From the NCBI GenBank assembly GCA_900541915.1, contig UQLS01000016.1, positions 1 to 43,033 on the forward strand: 43,033 bases of DNA, read 5' to 3'. The position numbers were made by a program, and so were the translations under genes. Positions 32,670 through 41,349 of the stretch are shown piece by piece. The DNA comes from an uncultured Phascolarctobacterium sp. (GTDB taxonomy: Bacteria; Bacillota; Negativicutes; Acidaminococcales; Acidaminococcaceae). Numbering within the stretch: position 1 is the stretch's first letter; each line of letters begins with the position of its first letter. The notes below the pieces were generated by a model, which worked only from the letters and a program-made list of their open reading frames with translations, did not search any database and had not been told where the DNA came from.

Positions 32670-33370
32670 TGCTGACGCAGAAATTTATTCTGCCGCAGTG
32701 TACGGCAGAAATTACTGCTTCTGAGCAGCGAGAAACCTGCTTTGTGACAGCAGGAGGACGCAGACCGGATTTAAACTGGCTGCAGAAAGCTGCAGCAGGT
32801 TATACTGTTTACTGTGCTGATGCAGGCGGAGCCTGTTGCCTTGAGGCAGGAATTGTGCCGCAAAGGCTTTATGGCGATGGTGACAGTGCAGGTGCAGAAG
32901 TGTATAAAAAACTTGCTGTACAGGGAACAAAGATTTTTAAATATCCTCCTGCTAAGGATGATACTGATTTGCAGCTGGTACTGCAGCAGCTTACTGGCTG
33001 CAATCTTATAGTCAGCGGTATTTGGGGCGGGCGCTTTGACCATCTATACAGCAATGTTTTTTCTTTGTTAGGTTATAAAGAAAAGCATGGATGTCAGGTT
33101 ATTATGGCTGATGAGCAGGAAGTAATGCTGCTTCTGCAGGCTTCAGAAAGTGTTCATGTGTCTATCGACAAGCTGCAGAATGTGAAGGCGGTTTCTTTAC
33201 TTCCTCTTAGCAATGAAGTGCAGGTTAATATAGCTGGCGTGCGGTGGCCTTTGCAGGAAGCAAAGCTGCAGCTCTTATATCCCTATGCCATAAGTAATGA
33301 GCCTTTGGGAGATTTTACCTGTGACTGTTTGTCAGGAGCAGTGGGATTATATTTGTGTTTTACTGAATAA
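32669..33370 (+). CDS. thiN: Thiamine pyrophosphokinase
   Basis: A 233-aa enzyme that makes thiamine diphosphate from thiamine and ATP. Key motifs are CADAGGACCLEAGIVPQRLYGDGDSAG (the DGGAN...GDFDS counterpart), PPAKDDTDLQLVL (KDxTD) and GIWGGRFDHLYSNVFSL (GGRxDH). These are the metal and substrate residues of the family. The C-terminal domain includes YAISNEPLGDFTCDCLSG. No TPP riboswitch is visible. The gene is coupled to the 97-aa gene upstream. Confidence 0.93.
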   Translation: MLTQKFILPQCTAEITASEQRETCFVTAGGRRPDLNWLQKAAAGYTVYCADAGGACCLEAGIVPQRLYGDGDSAGAEVYKKLAVQGTKIFKYPPAKDDTDLQLVLQQLTGCNLIVSGIWGGRFDHLYSNVFSLLGYKEKHGCQVIMADEQEVMLLLQASESVHVSIDKLQNVKAVSLLPLSNEVQVNIAGVRWPLQEAKLQLLYPYAISNEPLGDFTCDCLSGAVGLYLCFTE

Positions 33371-33391
33371 TTAAGTGAAGAGGGGATATTT

Positions 33392-34171
33392 TTGGAACAG
33401 TTTGCTGCAGGGCTTGATCTGTTTTCCATAATTTTTTTGGCAGTATCGGGCTTTATTGCATCCTTTATAGATTCGACAGTTGGTGGCGGCGGACTGATTT
33501 CTACGCCTGCATTACTGGGTATGGGTTTGCCTGTACCGATGGCGCTGGGAACAAATAAAGTAGCAGCTTCTATGGGTTCTTTTACCAGCGTAGTTTCTTT
33601 CTGGAGAGCCGGAAAGATTAATAAGAAAATGGCTCTTAGCTTGATGCCGCTTTCTTTTCTTGGCTCCGCCCTGGGAGCATATGTTGTTTATCTGCTGCCG
33701 GAAGAGCTGATGAAGAATGTCATTGTCGTGCTTTTGGTAGCAGTAGCTGTTTATACTTATCAGCGTAAGGACTGGGGCGACCATGCAACTATTAAGAAGC
33801 TGGGCATAGGCGCGCTTATAGGGACATTCATTATGGCTGCCGTGCTTGGCTTTTATGATGGTTTTTTTGGTCCTGGTACCGGTTCGTTTTTGATTTTTGG
33901 CTTTTTATTTTTAGGCTTTGATTTTGTAACAGCGGCAGGCAACGCCAAGGCGCTTAATTTTGCCAGCGGTGTCGGTGCTTTAGTATCCTTTGCCATGAGC
34001 GGCTCTATTATCTGGAGTTATGGGCTGTTGATGGGCGTTTTTATGATTTTAGGTGCTATCTGTGGTTCCCGTATGGCTATTAAAAAAGGTGCCTCTTATG
34101 TACGACCGCTGTATTTACTGGTAACTACCCTGCTGATAGGCAAGCAGGTTTATGAAATATTGTTTAAGTGA
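33392..34171 (+). CDS. TauE/SafE family (TSUP) permease
   Basis: A 259-aa membrane protein with about eight helices of the TSUP family, which move sulfite, sulfonates or other organic anions. It has the two repeat motifs: GFIASFIDSTVGGGGLISTPALLGMGLP with ALGTNKVAASMGSF, and GFYDGFFGPGTGSFLIFGFLFL with AGNAKALNFASG. The start is TTG 33392 after GAGGGGA. It lies between thiN and gyrA. The substrate is unknown. Confidence 0.9.
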   Translation: MEQFAAGLDLFSIIFLAVSGFIASFIDSTVGGGGLISTPALLGMGLPVPMALGTNKVAASMGSFTSVVSFWRAGKINKKMALSLMPLSFLGSALGAYVVYLLPEELMKNVIVVLLVAVAVYTYQRKDWGDHATIKKLGIGALIGTFIMAAVLGFYDGFFGPGTGSFLIFGFLFLGFDFVTAAGNAKALNFASGVGALVSFAMSGSIIWSYGLLMGVFMILGAICGSRMAIKKGASYVRPLYLLVTTLLIGKQVYEILFK

Positions 34172-34188
34172 TAAGGTCAGGTGATAAA

Positions 34189-36636
34189 GTGGATTTAGAA
34201 AATAACGGCGGTAAGGTCTTACCGGTCTACATTGAAGAAGAAATGCAGAAGTCCTATATCGACTATGCTATGAGTGTTATCATCCAGCGTGCTCTGCCGG
34301 ATGTGCGCGACGGTCTGAAGCCTGTACACCGCAGAATATTGTATGCGATGCAGGAAGCAGGTATGGCATCTAATAAGCCGTACAAAAAATCAGCCCGTAT
34401 CGTCGGTGAAGTACTTGGTAAATATCATCCCCACGGCGATTCTTCTGTTTATGAAGCTATCGTACGTCTGGCGCAGGATTTTTCTACCCGTTACCTGATG
34501 GTTGACGGTCACGGCAACTTTGGCAGTGTGGACGGCGACGGCGCGGCTGCTATGCGTTATACGGAAGTGCGTATGGCCAAGATTGCCGAAATGATGCTGG
34601 AAGATATTGAAAAGGAAACTGTAGATTTTGTTCCCAACTACGATGAATCTCTGAAAGAGCCCAGTGTTCTTCCGTCCAAGGTACCGGCAATCCTGATTAA
34701 TGGCAGTGCCGGCATTGCCGTAGGTATGGCTACCAACATTCCGCCGCATAACCTTAGTGAGGTTGTTAACGGTCTGGTAATGCTCATAGATAATCCTGAT
34801 ACAGAGATTCCGCAGCTGATGACTGCCATCAAAGGTCCTGATTTTCCGACTGGCGCCAGCATTCTTGGTACTGACGGTATTCGCAGTGCTTATACTACCG
34901 GTCGTGGTGTAGTAAAGATTCGTGCTAAAGCTGAAATCGAGCCGATGGCTAAAGGCAAGCACAGGATTGTTGTCAGTGAAATTCCTTATCAAGTAAATAA
35001 AGCCAGACTTATTGAAAGCATAGCTCAATTAGTTAAAGACGGCGTTATCGAAGGCATCACTGATTTGCGCGATGAATCTGACCGCCGCGGCATGCGCGTG
35101 GTAATTGAGCTGAAAAGCGATGTTGTGCCGGATGTTGTACTTAATCAGCTGTATAAACATACCCAGCTGCAGAGCTCCTTTGGCATTATCATGCTGGCGC
35201 TGGTTAATGGTCAGCCGCGTGTACTGAATCTTAAACAGATTTTGGAATACTATCTTGCCCATCAAAAGGACGTTATTACCAGACGTACACGCTATGAACT
35301 GGGTAAGGCTAAAGACAGAGCCCATATCTTGGAAGGCTTGAAGATTGCTCTGGATAATCTTGATGCTGTTATCAGTACTATAAGAAGCAGTGCTACTGCC
35401 GATATTGCTAAGACTGCTTTAATCGAAAAATTCAGCTTGAGCATGCGTCAGGCACAGGCAATTTTAGATATGCGTCTGCAGCGTCTGACTGGTTTGGAAC
35501 GCAAGAAGATTGATGATGAATACGTTGATGTAATGGAAACCATTGACTGGTTGGAAAGCGTTCTGGCTGATGAGCATAAGGTAATGAATATTATCAAAGA
35601 AGACCTTTTGGAAGTTAAGAAAAAATTCGGTGATGAACGCCGTACTGAGATTTCTTTGGATACTTCTGAAATGGATATTGAAGACTTGATTGCAGAAGAA
35701 GATATTGTAGTAACTATCAGCCATCAGGGTTATATCAAACGTCAGACTCTGGATAATTTCCGTAATCAGAAACGCGGCGGCGTAGGCAAAACAGGCGGCA
35801 GCGGTAAGAAAGCTGACGATTGTGCGGAGCATCTCTTCTTGTCCACAACCCATCACAACATTCTCTTCTTCACCAATAAGGGACGCGTATATCGTCAAAA
35901 AGGCTACGAGATACCGGAAGCTGGACGTACTGCCAAAGGCACGGCTATTATTAATCTGCTGCCTTTAGAGCAGGGTGAGAAGATTACTGCTGTTATTCCG
36001 GTAAAAGAATTTATAGAAGATCATTTCATGTTCATGGCGACTAACAAAGGTACTGTGAAAAAGACCAATCTGAAAGATTTTGACAGTACCCGTAAATCCG
36101 GTTTGATTGCTATCAATCTTGATGATGATGAAGATTTGATTGGCGTTGAAATGACTAACGGCAGCAGCGAAATCGTACTGGCTACCAGAAACGGTACTGC
36201 CATCAGGTTTGATGAACAGGATGTCCGCCCGATGGGACGTACTGCTCATGGTGTACGCGGCATTACGCTTAATTATGGTGATGCTGTTGTTGCTATGGAC
36301 AGTGTCGGCAGTGAAGAATGTGAAGTACTTACAGCCACAGAGCTTGGTATGGGTAAACGCACGGCGGTCAGTGAATATCGTAAGCAGACACGCGGAGGTA
36401 AAGGCGTTATCAATATCAAGATTACGGAAAAAACCGGTGCTGTTGTAGGTATGCGTGTTATTAATCCGCAGCAGGAAATTATGATGATTACGGCTGCAGG
36501 TATTATTATCCGTATTGATGTAGACGGTATTTCTCAGTTTGGCCGCAATGCGCAGGGTGTAAAACTGATGACACTGAATGATGATGATAAAGTAGTTTCT
36601 TTGGCTGCTGTACATCATGATGAAAGTGAAGACTGA
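34189..36636 (+). CDS. gyrA: DNA gyrase subunit A
   Basis: An 815-aa subunit that cuts and rejoins DNA. The catalytic tyrosine is in AAMRYTEVRM. The quinolone-region sequence HPHGDSSVYEAIVRLAQDF keeps the serine equivalent to E. coli Ser83 and an acidic residue at 87, so no classic resistance change is seen. The C-terminal pinwheel has gyrase-box sequences KRGGVGKTGG and RGGKGVINIK, confirming GyrA rather than ParC. GTG 34189 is the likely start, with AGGTGA four bases upstream; the GTG at 34168 lacks one. Confidence 0.98.
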   Translation: MDLENNGGKVLPVYIEEEMQKSYIDYAMSVIIQRALPDVRDGLKPVHRRILYAMQEAGMASNKPYKKSARIVGEVLGKYHPHGDSSVYEAIVRLAQDFSTRYLMVDGHGNFGSVDGDGAAAMRYTEVRMAKIAEMMLEDIEKETVDFVPNYDESLKEPSVLPSKVPAILINGSAGIAVGMATNIPPHNLSEVVNGLVMLIDNPDTEIPQLMTAIKGPDFPTGASILGTDGIRSAYTTGRGVVKIRAKAEIEPMAKGKHRIVVSEIPYQVNKARLIESIAQLVKDGVIEGITDLRDESDRRGMRVVIELKSDVVPDVVLNQLYKHTQLQSSFGIIMLALVNGQPRVLNLKQILEYYLAHQKDVITRRTRYELGKAKDRAHILEGLKIALDNLDAVISTIRSSATADIAKTALIEKFSLSMRQAQAILDMRLQRLTGLERKKIDDEYVDVMETIDWLESVLADEHKVMNIIKEDLLEVKKKFGDERRTEISLDTSEMDIEDLIAEEDIVVTISHQGYIKRQTLDNFRNQKRGGVGKTGGSGKKADDCAEHLFLSTTHHNILFFTNKGRVYRQKGYEIPEAGRTAKGTAIINLLPLEQGEKITAVIPVKEFIEDHFMFMATNKGTVKKTNLKDFDSTRKSGLIAINLDDDEDLIGVEMTNGSSEIVLATRNGTAIRFDEQDVRPMGRTAHGVRGITLNYGDAVVAMDSVGSEECEVLTATELGMGKRTAVSEYRKQTRGGKGVINIKITEKTGAVVGMRVINPQQEIMMITAAGIIIRIDVDGISQFGRNAQGVKLMTLNDDDKVVSLAAVHHDESED

Positions 36637-36663
36637 AAAGCTGTAAAATGAAGTCATAAAATA

Positions 36664-36702
36664 AAAAAGCACGAAATTCTTAGGAATTTCGTGCTTTTTG
36701 TT
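36664..36702. terminator. Bidirectional terminator after gyrA
   Basis: A perfect 16-bp stem (36664-36679 with 36684-36699), A5/T5 ends and a four-base loop. It serves gyrA and the converging exported-protein gene. Confidence 0.88.
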
Positions 36703-37235
36703 TACCAGCCAATGCCTATCCAGGGCCCGTGATGATGTCCTCCACCAATACCTATACCAATGCCGATAGGAAAGCGAGTTTCATGTTTTTCCTGTGACAG
36801 CTTCATAAACCAGAAACGGTAAACTTGAACATTCTGCTCAAGTTTTTGCGGTAAATCAGTATCAGTGATGATCTTATAGCCGCCGAAACTGGTGTTGCTC
36901 GTTTCGTAATCACGCAGCATTTTTGACATTTGCTCGAAGGTTTTCTTGTTGTTAGTATAAAATCGCAGCATTTCACTTTCCGGTGCTGCCAGGATAATTT
37001 GTTTGCGTAATGAGCGATTATTTGCAGTATCATGATAAACAAGTACTTCATCTTCACCGGTTTTCAGATATAAGATATCACCATGAATATTCTGCAGGCG
37101 CTGATTCATTTCTGTCAGGGTTATTTTTTCTGTCTGCAGCTTATCTCCGTCATTTTCTTTGTTGCTTTCTGCAGCAAATATAGTTTGTGTAAAAGTAAGC
37201 AGCAGGAGTGTGATAAACAGGAGTATTTTTTTCAT
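36702..37235 (-). CDS. Exported protein with Gly-Ile and His-rich tail
   Basis: A 177-aa protein of unknown family. A Sec signal peptide (about 1-21, ending FAAE) is followed by a charged region and a segment with FYTNNKKTFEQMSKML. The C-terminal 24 residues are striking: IGIGIGIGGGHHHGPWIGIGW, an alternating Gly-Ile run with three histidines and terminal aromatics. That tail could form a beta strand at the outer membrane or bind metal. GAGGAG precedes the ATG. It is head-on to replication and alone. Confidence 0.75.
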   Translation of the reverse strand: MKKILLFITLLLLTFTQTIFAAESNKENDGDKLQTEKITLTEMNQRLQNIHGDILYLKTGEDEVLVYHDTANNRSLRKQIILAAPESEMLRFYTNNKKTFEQMSKMLRDYETSNTSFGGYKIITDTDLPQKLEQNVQVYRFWFMKLSQEKHETRFPIGIGIGIGGGHHHGPWIGIGW

Positions 37236-37392
37236 CTTAATTCTCCTCTCAGGATAAATAAATGTTAATTGTGAAAGTAACGTGAAAAAAGGATGAATTT
37301 AAAGTCAGAAACAACTTTATTCTCTGATTATATGGTATCATAAAAAAACAAATTTATATATGCCTGTAATTGATATTTTAAGAGGTGAATGG

Positions 37393-38109
37393 ATGAGCGG
37401 TAAGACTTTAATGAAAATAGTATTGCTGAATATTCTTGGGATTGTGCTGTTTTGCAGCTGGTATCTTCCTGAAAATCATGGATTTTGGTTTCAGTTAGAT
37501 AAAGAAGTATTTTATTTTTTTAATGATTTGCTGCCGCAAAGTAAGATTTTTACATATTTCGTAGCTTTTGTTAATTTACGCGCTTTTGATTCTGTGGCTT
37601 TTATTTTTATGTTGTTAATTTTTTATAGCTATTACCGTAAATGTGATGCTCAAGGCAAGCGAAAGATGTTCTGTATCGGGATAGCTATGCTTGTAAGTGC
37701 TGTTATTGCGAAACAGTTTGATATGCATATACCTGTAGAAAGGCCAAGTCCTACGAAATTTTTTACAGATGTTAATCTGGTGAGTCAGCTTAGCGGCTGG
37801 CATACTAAAGACAGCGCCGGTGACAGTTTTCCCGGTGATCATGGGATGATGCTTTTGATCTTCAGTACCTATATGCTGAAATATGTAGGCAGGAAGGCTT
37901 TTGGACAATGTTTTGCTGTTTTTGTTCTTTTTTCGCTGCCACGTATTATGGGTGGAGCACACTGGCTGACTGATATAGTTGTTGGTTCTGTTTCTATAGT
38001 TCTCGTGGTGTTGAGCTGGTTATTATTAACACCTGCCTCAGACCGTTTTATTAGTTGGCTGGAGCCGAAAGTACCGCTTAAATTTTTTATAGCTAAGAAA
38101 AATAATTAA
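37393..38109 (+). CDS. lpxT: Lipid A 1-diphosphate synthase LpxT (PAP2 family)
   Basis: A 238-aa membrane enzyme strongly resembling E. coli LpxT (237 aa), which moves a phosphate from undecaprenyl pyrophosphate to lipid A. The N-terminus LLNILGIVLFCSWYLPENHG and the parts SFPGDHGMMLLIFS and PRIMGGAHWLTDIVVGS match it closely. PAP2 motifs are VERPSP, SFPGDH and the R..GAHW..D catalytic set. About six helices are present. Start ATG 37393 follows GAGGTGA. It implies lipid A in an outer membrane and fits a Negativicutes host. Confidence 0.88.
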   Translation: MSGKTLMKIVLLNILGIVLFCSWYLPENHGFWFQLDKEVFYFFNDLLPQSKIFTYFVAFVNLRAFDSVAFIFMLLIFYSYYRKCDAQGKRKMFCIGIAMLVSAVIAKQFDMHIPVERPSPTKFFTDVNLVSQLSGWHTKDSAGDSFPGDHGMMLLIFSTYMLKYVGRKAFGQCFAVFVLFSLPRIMGGAHWLTDIVVGSVSIVLVVLSWLLLTPASDRFISWLEPKVPLKFFIAKKNN

Positions 38110-38122
38110 GCTTTTATGAGAT

Positions 38123-38156
38123 AAAAGAACTGCTCTGCTGCAGTTCTTTTTTTATT
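38123..38156 (+). terminator. Terminator after lpxT
   Basis: An 11-bp stem (38123-38133 with 38140-38150) followed by a T-rich run, 14 bases past the lpxT stop. Confidence 0.85.
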
Positions 38157-38217
38157 ATTTTTATGATAAAATGAATTGATATAAGAAATTTTATAATTTC
38201 AGCAAGGATGTGAAAAA

Positions 38218-39678
38218 ATGGAATTTGTTAAATCTGCTGACGTAGTCGTTATCGGCGGCGGTATTGTTGGTACTGCTGTTTTACGCGAGCTTTCCAAGTA
38301 TGATTTAAAATGTATCCTGGTAGAAAAAGAGCCTGATCTGGCAATGGGTACTACCAAGGCCAACAGTGCTATACTGCATGCTGGTTTTGATGCTCCTACC
38401 GGCAGCTTGAAGGCTATTACCAATGTACGCGGCAATAAGCTGTACCATGAATTGGAGCAGGAACTTGATCTGGATATTAAATGGACCGGCTCTTTAGTTG
38501 CTGCAACTACTGACGAAGAAATGGCAACTTTGCAGGAACTTTTGGAACGCGGTAAGGCGAACGGTGTAGAAGGCCTGAAAATTTTAAGTCGTGAAGAAGT
38601 ACTGCAGAAAGAAAAAAATCTTACCTCTGTTAAAGGTGCTTTATGGGCTCCCAGTGCCGGTGTATGCTGGCCTTTTGGTGCTGCTCTGGCTTTTGCAAGA
38701 TGTGCAGTGCAAAACGGTGCAGAGGTTATGCGTGACTGTCGTGTATTAGGCTTCATTAAAGAAGATGGACGTATTACAGGCGTTGAAACAAGTAAAGGGG
38801 TTATCAAAACTAAATATGTAGTAAATGCTGCCGGTGTTTATGCTGATGAGATTGCTAAACTGGCTGGTGATGAAAGCTTTACTATTACTCCGCGTAAAGG
38901 CGAATATATACTGTTTGACAAAACTGCCTGCAGCAGCCTGGTATTTGGCGTAGTATTCCCTACTCCTACCAAGAAGTCTAAAGGTATTCTTGTCTGCACT
39001 ACTACTCATGGCAATACCTTTATCGGACCGAACGCTCAGGATATGGAAGATAAGGAAGACCATGCGGTTACTGCTGAAGGCATGAACGAGATTATTGCTT
39101 CAGCTCGCAAACTTATTCCTAATCTGCCTATGGGTGCGGCTATTACTGAGTTTTCCGGTCTGCGTGCTGTTTCCAGTACAGGCGATTTCATTATCGGTGC
39201 TTCTGCCGTAGCTGGCTTATATAATGCTGCCGGCATGCAGTCTCCCGGTCTGACTGCAGCTCCTGCTGTTGCAGAAATGCTGGCAGAGGCTATCGTAAAA
39301 GACAGCGGCGCTCAGGCTAAAGCTGATTTTAAAGCAGAGCTGCCGAAAAAACCTGTTTTCAACAGATTGAATTGGGATAAACAGGCTGAGCTGATTAAAG
39401 AAAACAGCCTGTACGGACGCGTAATCTGCCGCTGCGAAACTATTACTGAAGCAGAGATTGTAGAAGCTATTCATGAATCCTGCGGTGCACGTACAGTTGA
39501 TGGCGTAAAACGTCGTACCCGTGCCGGTATGGGACGCTGTCAGGGTGGTTTCTGCGGTCCGCGTGTTACTCAGATCCTTGCACGTGAGCTGAATATACCT
39601 GTTCCGGAAGTTTTAAAAGAACGTGCTGATTCCCATATGTTCTATGAAAAAAATCAGGCGCAGGAAGGAGAAGCATAA
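38218..39678 (+). CDS. GlpA-like FAD oxidoreductase with BFD [2Fe-2S] domain
   Basis: A 486-aa protein. The N-terminal FAD-binding DAO domain has VVIGGGIVGTAVLRELSKY (about 9-27) and motifs such as GTTKANSAILHAGFD. A C-terminal BFD-like [2Fe-2S] domain (about 400-460) has CRC and CQGGFC, giving four cysteines. Related proteins are anaerobic glycerol-3-phosphate or 2-hydroxyacid dehydrogenases. It is the first gene of a three-gene set with a second flavoprotein and a DUF1667 protein, an arrangement common in anaerobic Firmicutes. The physiological substrate is inferred to be glycerol 3-phosphate, without a nearby glpK or glpF to confirm it. Confidence 0.85.
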   Translation: MEFVKSADVVVIGGGIVGTAVLRELSKYDLKCILVEKEPDLAMGTTKANSAILHAGFDAPTGSLKAITNVRGNKLYHELEQELDLDIKWTGSLVAATTDEEMATLQELLERGKANGVEGLKILSREEVLQKEKNLTSVKGALWAPSAGVCWPFGAALAFARCAVQNGAEVMRDCRVLGFIKEDGRITGVETSKGVIKTKYVVNAAGVYADEIAKLAGDESFTITPRKGEYILFDKTACSSLVFGVVFPTPTKKSKGILVCTTTHGNTFIGPNAQDMEDKEDHAVTAEGMNEIIASARKLIPNLPMGAAITEFSGLRAVSSTGDFIIGASAVAGLYNAAGMQSPGLTAAPAVAEMLAEAIVKDSGAQAKADFKAELPKKPVFNRLNWDKQAELIKENSLYGRVICRCETITEAEIVEAIHESCGARTVDGVKRRTRAGMGRCQGGFCGPRVTQILARELNIPVPEVLKERADSHMFYEKNQAQEGEA

Positions 39679-39679
39679 T

Positions 39680-40939
39680 ATGAATCAATTATATGATGTA
39701 ATCATTGTCGGCGGCGGACCGGCAGGTCTTTCTGCTGCTTACAGCGCCTGGGAGAACGGTGCGAAAAAAATCATTGTTATTGAACGTGACCGCGAGCTGG
39801 GCGGTATTTTGCAGCAATGCATTCATAACGGTTTCGGCCTGCATCATTTTAAAGAAGAACTGACTGGTCCTGGTTATGCACATCGCTGCATTGAACTGAT
39901 TAAAGATAAACCCGAGATTGAAGTATTGGTTGATACTATGGTTCTGGATGTGCTGCGCAATAAGACTGTTATTGCAGTAAGCCCTGAAAAGGGTTTGTTA
40001 CAGCTGGAAGGCAAGACGGTTATCCTGACCATGGGCTGCCGTGAACGTACTCGCGGCGCTATCCGTATTCCCGGCGAGCGTCCTGCCGGCGTATTTACTG
40101 CTGGTGCTGCTCAGCGTATGGTAAACATGGAAGGCTATCTGCCCGGACATAAGATTGTTATTTTAGGCAGCGGTGATATCGGACTTATTATGGCTCGCCG
40201 TATGAGTCTGGAAGGCTGCAAAGTCCAGGCTGTACTGGAAATTTGTCCGTTCTCTAATGGCCTGACACGTAATATCGTACAATGTCTGAATGACTTTGAT
40301 ATTCCTCTGCATTTGTCCCATACAATCGTTAAAATTCATGGCGAAGGCCGTGTAACCGGCGTTACTGTTGCCAAGGTTGACGAAAAAATGTGCCCGATTC
40401 CCGGCACTGAATTTGATATAGAATGTGATACTGTACTCCTTTCTGTTGGTTTAATTCCTGAAAACGAGCTGTCTCGCGGTCTGATGCTGGAAATGCATCC
40501 TCTTACCAGCGGCCCTGTTGTTGACCAGCATCGTCAGACCAGTCTGCCTGGTTTCTATGCTGCCGGCAACGTAGTACATGTACATGATTTAGTAGACTTT
40601 GTTTCTGAAGAAGCTGAAATTGCCGGTAAATTTGCTGCATTGGAAGCTCAGGGTAAACTGGATAAAAATCTGCGTACCGTTAAGGTAAATCCTGTTGATG
40701 GCGTAAGAACCTGCGTACCGCAGAAACTTTCTTTGCCGCAGGGCGGTGAAAAAGCAAAACTCTTTATGCGTGTTGCTGCTCCGCAGCGTAAAGTACGCCT
40801 GGAAGTAAAGAGCGGCGATACTGTACTGGTAAGCAGAATGCTTCCTGTTGCTAAACCCAGTGAAATGATTGCCGTAGAAATACCTGCGGAAAAAACTGCT
40901 CTGATGGGCGATGAAATTACCGTAGGTTTAAAGCAGTAA
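39680..40939 (+). CDS. NAD(P)/FAD-dependent oxidoreductase, redox trio partner
   Basis: A 419-aa two-dinucleotide-fold flavoprotein. The FAD motif is VIIVGGGPAGLSAAYSAW (about 7-24) and the second Rossmann motif is KIVILGSGDIGLIMARRM (about 157-174). The cysteine in MGCRERTRGAIRIPGERPAG is conserved in this partner family. It probably passes electrons between the GlpA-like subunit and a carrier. ATG 39680 follows GGAAGGAG and the gene starts two bases after the previous stop. Confidence 0.88.
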   Translation: MNQLYDVIIVGGGPAGLSAAYSAWENGAKKIIVIERDRELGGILQQCIHNGFGLHHFKEELTGPGYAHRCIELIKDKPEIEVLVDTMVLDVLRNKTVIAVSPEKGLLQLEGKTVILTMGCRERTRGAIRIPGERPAGVFTAGAAQRMVNMEGYLPGHKIVILGSGDIGLIMARRMSLEGCKVQAVLEICPFSNGLTRNIVQCLNDFDIPLHLSHTIVKIHGEGRVTGVTVAKVDEKMCPIPGTEFDIECDTVLLSVGLIPENELSRGLMLEMHPLTSGPVVDQHRQTSLPGFYAAGNVVHVHDLVDFVSEEAEIAGKFAALEAQGKLDKNLRTVKVNPVDGVRTCVPQKLSLPQGGEKAKLFMRVAAPQRKVRLEVKSGDTVLVSRMLPVAKPSEMIAVEIPAEKTALMGDEITVGLKQ

Positions 40940-40951
40940 GGAGGGTAAAAG

Positions 40952-41323
40952 ATGGCTGTTGAAACAAGAATTATGAACTGCATTATGTGCCCTTTGGGCT
41001 GCGAAATGACAGTGACTGTTGAAGACGGAGCTGTTACTGATGTAAAAGGCAATACCTGTCCCCGTGGTGCTCAGTATGCAAAAGACGAAGTAACTGCGCC
41101 TAAACGTATGCTTACTTCTACTGTTGCTATTGAAGGCGGTCTGCTGCCGTTACTGCCCGTTGTATCTGCTGCTGTACTTCCGAAAGGAAAAATTCTTGAA
41201 TGCGCTGCGTATCTGCGTAACGTAACTGTACAGGCACCGGTAAAAACAGGCGATGTTGTTGTGAAAGATATACTCGGCTTAGGTGTAGATATTGTTGCCA
41301 GCCGTGATATGGAAAAAATCTGA
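40952..41323 (+). CDS. DUF1667 cysteine-rich redox partner
   Basis: A 123-aa protein of the DUF1667 family. The N-terminal MNCIMCPLGCEMTV carries three cysteines (CxxCxxxC), and a fourth is in GNTCPRGAQYAKDEVTAPKR, suggesting an iron-sulfur cluster or zinc site. The remaining domain contains VSAAVLPKGKILECAAYLRN. It is the third member of the redox trio, 12 bases after the previous gene, with GGAGG upstream. The function is not established, but its co-occurrence with the GlpA-like and FAD proteins is conserved. Confidence 0.9.
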   Translation: MAVETRIMNCIMCPLGCEMTVTVEDGAVTDVKGNTCPRGAQYAKDEVTAPKRMLTSTVAIEGGLLPLLPVVSAAVLPKGKILECAAYLRNVTVQAPVKTGDVVVKDILGLGVDIVASRDMEKI

Positions 41324-41349
41324 TTGTCAGATATTAAGGAGGAATAATA

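Noticed and set aside
34432..34500. Quinolone-resistance change in gyrA
   Set aside because: The serine and the acidic residue of the resistance-determining region are both retained.
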